A stretch of DNA of 8,565 nt from Candidatus Avelusimicrobium ruminicola. Its GTDB lineage: Bacteria; Elusimicrobiota; Elusimicrobia; Elusimicrobiales; Elusimicrobiaceae. Shown here in pieces: positions 5,936 through 8,565 of this stretch. The number at the start of each line of letters is the position of its first letter. Positions within the stretch are counted from its first letter, which is position 1. The position numbers were made by a program, and so were the translations under genes. Below the pieces are notes generated by a model. That model ran no database searches and was not told where the DNA came from. It saw only the letters and a program-made list of their open reading frames with translations. The DNA is taken from the NCBI GenBank assembly GCA_900319885.1, contig ONQH01000031.1:2047-10611 (forward strand). The letters run 5' to 3'.

Positions 5936-8565
5936 ATGAAGTCCATTAAAGTTATTGGCGCCAAAGGGCACAATTTGAAAAACATTTCCGTAGAAATTCC
6001 CAAAGATAAAATGGTGGTAGTCACCGGGTTATCCGGCTCAGGCAAAAGTTCCCTTGCCTTTGACACCATCTATGCGGAAGGGCAACGCCGCTATGTGGAA
6101 AGTATGTCCGCCTATGCGCGCCAATTTTTGGAACTGATGGAAAAACCGGATGTAGAGCATATTGAAGGCTTATCACCGGCCATTTCCATTGAACAGCGCA
6201 ACCCTTCCAAAAACCCCCGTTCCACGGTAGCCACCGTGACGGAAATTTACGATTATTTACGTCTCTTATTTGCCCGCATTGGGCAACGCTATTGTCCGCA
6301 ATGTGGGCGCAAGGTAGAAGCCTGGAGCGTACAAGGTATTGCGCAAGATATTCTGGGCAAATTCAATGAAAAAACCGTCTATATTTTGGCCCCTGTCATC
6401 CGCGGCCGTCAAGGCACTTACGAGGAACTTTTCAAAAAATTCAAAAAAGAAGGCTACGTCAAAGCCCGTGTAAACGGTACGCTGGTTACGTTAGACAATA
6501 TCCCCGTTTTAGACCGTTATAAAAAACATACTATTGAATTAGTCACCGACGAAATTTTTGTGGAAGAATTTGACCGCGAGCGGTTGGTGGAAAGTTTAGA
6601 AAATGCCTTGCGCTATGCCAAGGGTCTGGTGCATATTGTAGAAACCGAAGGCAAAACGCCCCAAGAATTTACCTATAGTGAATCCAATGCGTGCGCCCAT
6701 TGTGGGATTGGCTTTAGCGAACTAGAGCCGCGTTTATTTTCGTTTAATTCCCCGTACGGGGCCTGCCCGCAATGTAACGGGTTGGGTGTTAAAATTGAAG
6801 TAGATGAAGCGCTAGTTGTTCCAAACCCCACCCTGGCTATTAACCAAGGTGCCATTGACGCGTGGGAAAACCCGGTTACCACCCGTACCCACCGTTGGAA
6901 AAGTTCCTGGAGCGGTTATTACTATGATATTTTGAAACAGGTTTGCCGCCAAAATCACATCAGCATGACTACCCCGTGGAATAAACTGCCCAAAGCGCAA
7001 CGCGATTTACTGCTCTACGGTACCGGGGGAGCCACCTATACTTCTATTATCTCCGGCGGAGAGCAAGAGTTTGAAGGCGTCATTACCAACTTAAAACGCC
7101 GCGTGGCCGAGAGTGAAAGCGATTTTGTAAAGGAAGAAGTTACCCAGCGTTTTATGCGTGAAGTAGAGTGCCCCGTCTGCCAAGGCAAACGCTTAAAACC
7201 GGAAGCGTTGTCTGTTAAAATTAACGGGAAAAACATTTATGAAATTTCCGCCATGCAGGTTTCGGCCGCACAAGATTTCTTTGCCCATTTACAACTTACC
7301 AACAAAGAAAAAATTATTGCCAAAGATGTGCTCAAAGAAATTAACGCCCGTCTGAACTTTCTAAACAGTGTGGGCCTTTCTTACTTAACGCTCAACCGCA
7401 AAAGCCAGACTCTTTCCGGTGGGGAAGCGCAACGTATTCACCTGGCCACGCAAATCGGCTCCGGCTTAACCGGCGTGTTATACGTACTGGACGAGCCGAC
7501 CATTGGTCTGCACGCGCGCGATAACGACCGCTTGATTGAAACGCTTAAAAACTTGCGCGATTTAGACAATACGCTTATTATCGTAGAGCACGATAAAGAC
7601 ACAATTTTAGCCTCCGACTATGTAGTAGAGTTAGGGCCTGCCGCCGGCGAAAACGGCGGGCAAATTGTAGCCAGCGAACCGACCAAAGACTTTTTGAAAG
7701 ACAAAAATTCGCTCACCGCCTCGTATCTCAACGGGCGGAAAATCATTTTGCCCCGCGCCGAACTACGCAAAGGCAACGGGAAATTCCTTACGATTCACGG
7801 GGCGCGTCAATTCAACCTTAAAAACATTGACGTTAAAATTCCGCTTGGTAAATTTGTATGCGTAACGGGTGTATCCGGCTCCGGCAAGAGTACGCTGATT
7901 CACAACATTTTGTATAAGGCCCTCGCGCGCAAATTCTACGGGGCTAAAGACGTTCCCGGCGAACACGAAATTATCAAAGGCTTAGATAACATTGATAAAG
8001 TCATTATTGTAGACCAAAGCCCTATCGGCAAAACGCCGCGCAGCAATCCAGCCACCTACACGGGGGTATTTTCCCATATTCGCGATTTGTTTGCCCAAAT
8101 GCCCGAGGCTAAACGCCGCGGATACAAGCCTGGCCGCTTCTCTTTCAACGTAAAGGGTGGCCGCTGTGAAAAGTGCCAAGGCGACGGTATTTTGAAAATT
8201 CAAATGCAGTTTTTACCTGACATTTACGTCAAATGCGAAGAGTGCAACGGGAACCGTTTTAATGAGGACACACTGGAAGTAAAATTCAAAGGCAAAAATA
8301 TTGCCGAAGTGTTAGACTTAAGCGTCTCGCAAGCGTTGGAATTTTTTGACGCTATTCCTAAAATTAAACGCTATTTGCAAACCCTTAATGACGTGGGCCT
8401 GGGGTATATTAAACTGGGCCAAGCCGCTACCACCTTATCCGGCGGCGAAGCCCAACGCGTCAAATTAGCCGACGAACTTTCCCGCAAGGGCACCGGCAAC
8501 ACGCTCTATATTTTAGACGAACCCACCACCGGTTTACACTTCGCCGACATTGATAAACTATTACA
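5936..8565 (+). CDS. uvrA: UvrABC excinuclease subunit A (3' end outside window)
   Basis: UvrA is the dimeric damage-sensing ATPase of nucleotide excision repair that loads UvrB onto lesions. The visible part has 876 codons without a break; the family is about 940 residues, so some 60-70 C-terminal residues are missing. In order it shows Walker A1 GLSGSGKS (31-38), a zinc module with C253, C256, C277 and C280, ABC signature LSGGEAQR (493-500), Walker B VLDEP (517-521), Walker A2 GVSGSGKS (645-652), a second zinc module C744/C747/C767/C770, signature LSGGEAQR (834-841) and a second Walker B ILDEP close to the right edge. All catalytic elements are intact. The ATG at 5936 has AGAGG (5926-5930) 5 nt upstream. 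It is transcribed divergently from the flippase operon. A GGGGA/TCCCC inverted repeat sits in its leader; I see no recognisable LexA box. Confidence 0.98.
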   Translation, partial: MKSIKVIGAKGHNLKNISVEIPKDKMVVVTGLSGSGKSSLAFDTIYAEGQRRYVESMSAYARQFLELMEKPDVEHIEGLSPAISIEQRNPSKNPRSTVATVTEIYDYLRLLFARIGQRYCPQCGRKVEAWSVQGIAQDILGKFNEKTVYILAPVIRGRQGTYEELFKKFKKEGYVKARVNGTLVTLDNIPVLDRYKKHTIELVTDEIFVEEFDRERLVESLENALRYAKGLVHIVETEGKTPQEFTYSESNACAHCGIGFSELEPRLFSFNSPYGACPQCNGLGVKIEVDEALVVPNPTLAINQGAIDAWENPVTTRTHRWKSSWSGYYYDILKQVCRQNHISMTTPWNKLPKAQRDLLLYGTGGATYTSIISGGEQEFEGVITNLKRRVAESESDFVKEEVTQRFMREVECPVCQGKRLKPEALSVKINGKNIYEISAMQVSAAQDFFAHLQLTNKEKIIAKDVLKEINARLNFLNSVGLSYLTLNRKSQTLSGGEAQRIHLATQIGSGLTGVLYVLDEPTIGLHARDNDRLIETLKNLRDLDNTLIIVEHDKDTILASDYVVELGPAAGENGGQIVASEPTKDFLKDKNSLTASYLNGRKIILPRAELRKGNGKFLTIHGARQFNLKNIDVKIPLGKFVCVTGVSGSGKSTLIHNILYKALARKFYGAKDVPGEHEIIKGLDNIDKVIIVDQSPIGKTPRSNPATYTGVFSHIRDLFAQMPEAKRRGYKPGRFSFNVKGGRCEKCQGDGILKIQMQFLPDIYVKCEECNGNRFNEDTLEVKFKGKNIAEVLDLSVSQALEFFDAIPKIKRYLQTLNDVGLGYIKLGQAATTLSGGEAQRVKLADELSRKGTGNTLYILDEPTTGLHFADIDKLL

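Noticed and set aside
5884..6069. 61-codon minus-strand open frame across the uvrA start
   Set aside because: It is antisense to the conserved UvrA Walker A region and runs into the AT-rich promoter area; it has no coding features of its own.

Overview
The window reads as a piece of a bacterial chromosome carrying housekeeping genes plus a small unusual operon. The best guess for the source is a member of the Elusimicrobiota, perhaps a gut-associated Elusimicrobium relative. This rests on the style of the pilin N-terminus, the AT-leaning Lys-rich proteins with many GCC/GGC codons, and the gene mix. It is an inference, not a proven assignment.

Layout. Positions 2-1291 (+) hold the C-terminal two thirds of dxs, the first enzyme of the MEP isoprenoid pathway. 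A LOG-family nucleotide hydrolase follows 7 nt later (1299-2117, +) and ends at a strong terminator (2139-2171). A lone type IV pilin-like gene (2296-2805, +) has its own sigma70-type promoter, a 5'-leader hairpin followed by a U-tract, and a perfect Shine-Dalgarno sequence. A bidirectional terminator (2817-2850) separates it from a convergent four-gene operon on the minus strand. In transcription order that operon is an LPG-synthase-type membrane flippase (5852-4803), a gamma-carbonic-anhydrase-like hexapeptide protein (4806-4291), a stand-alone REC response regulator (4294-3929) and an eight-unit TPR protein (3920-2865). The first three genes overlap by ATGA junctions and the fourth follows after 8 nt, so the set is almost certainly co-expressed. 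A short AT-rich divergent promoter region (5853-5935) separates this operon from uvrA (5936 to the right edge, +), which is intact as far as it goes but cut by the window.

How the genes relate. dxs and the LOG gene look translationally coupled, which may link isoprenoid supply to a nucleotide hydrolase whose known substrates include prenylated adenosine monophosphates. The minus-strand operon joins envelope-lipid handling to a signalling pair (REC plus TPR) with no histidine kinase or DNA-binding output in view. uvrA acts in nucleotide excision repair and only shares the divergent promoter region with that operon. I found no tRNA, rRNA, CRISPR array, insertion sequence or phage gene, and no gene-free stretch exceeds 300 bases. 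The longest gap, 2118-2295, is explained by a terminator, a promoter and a leader hairpin.
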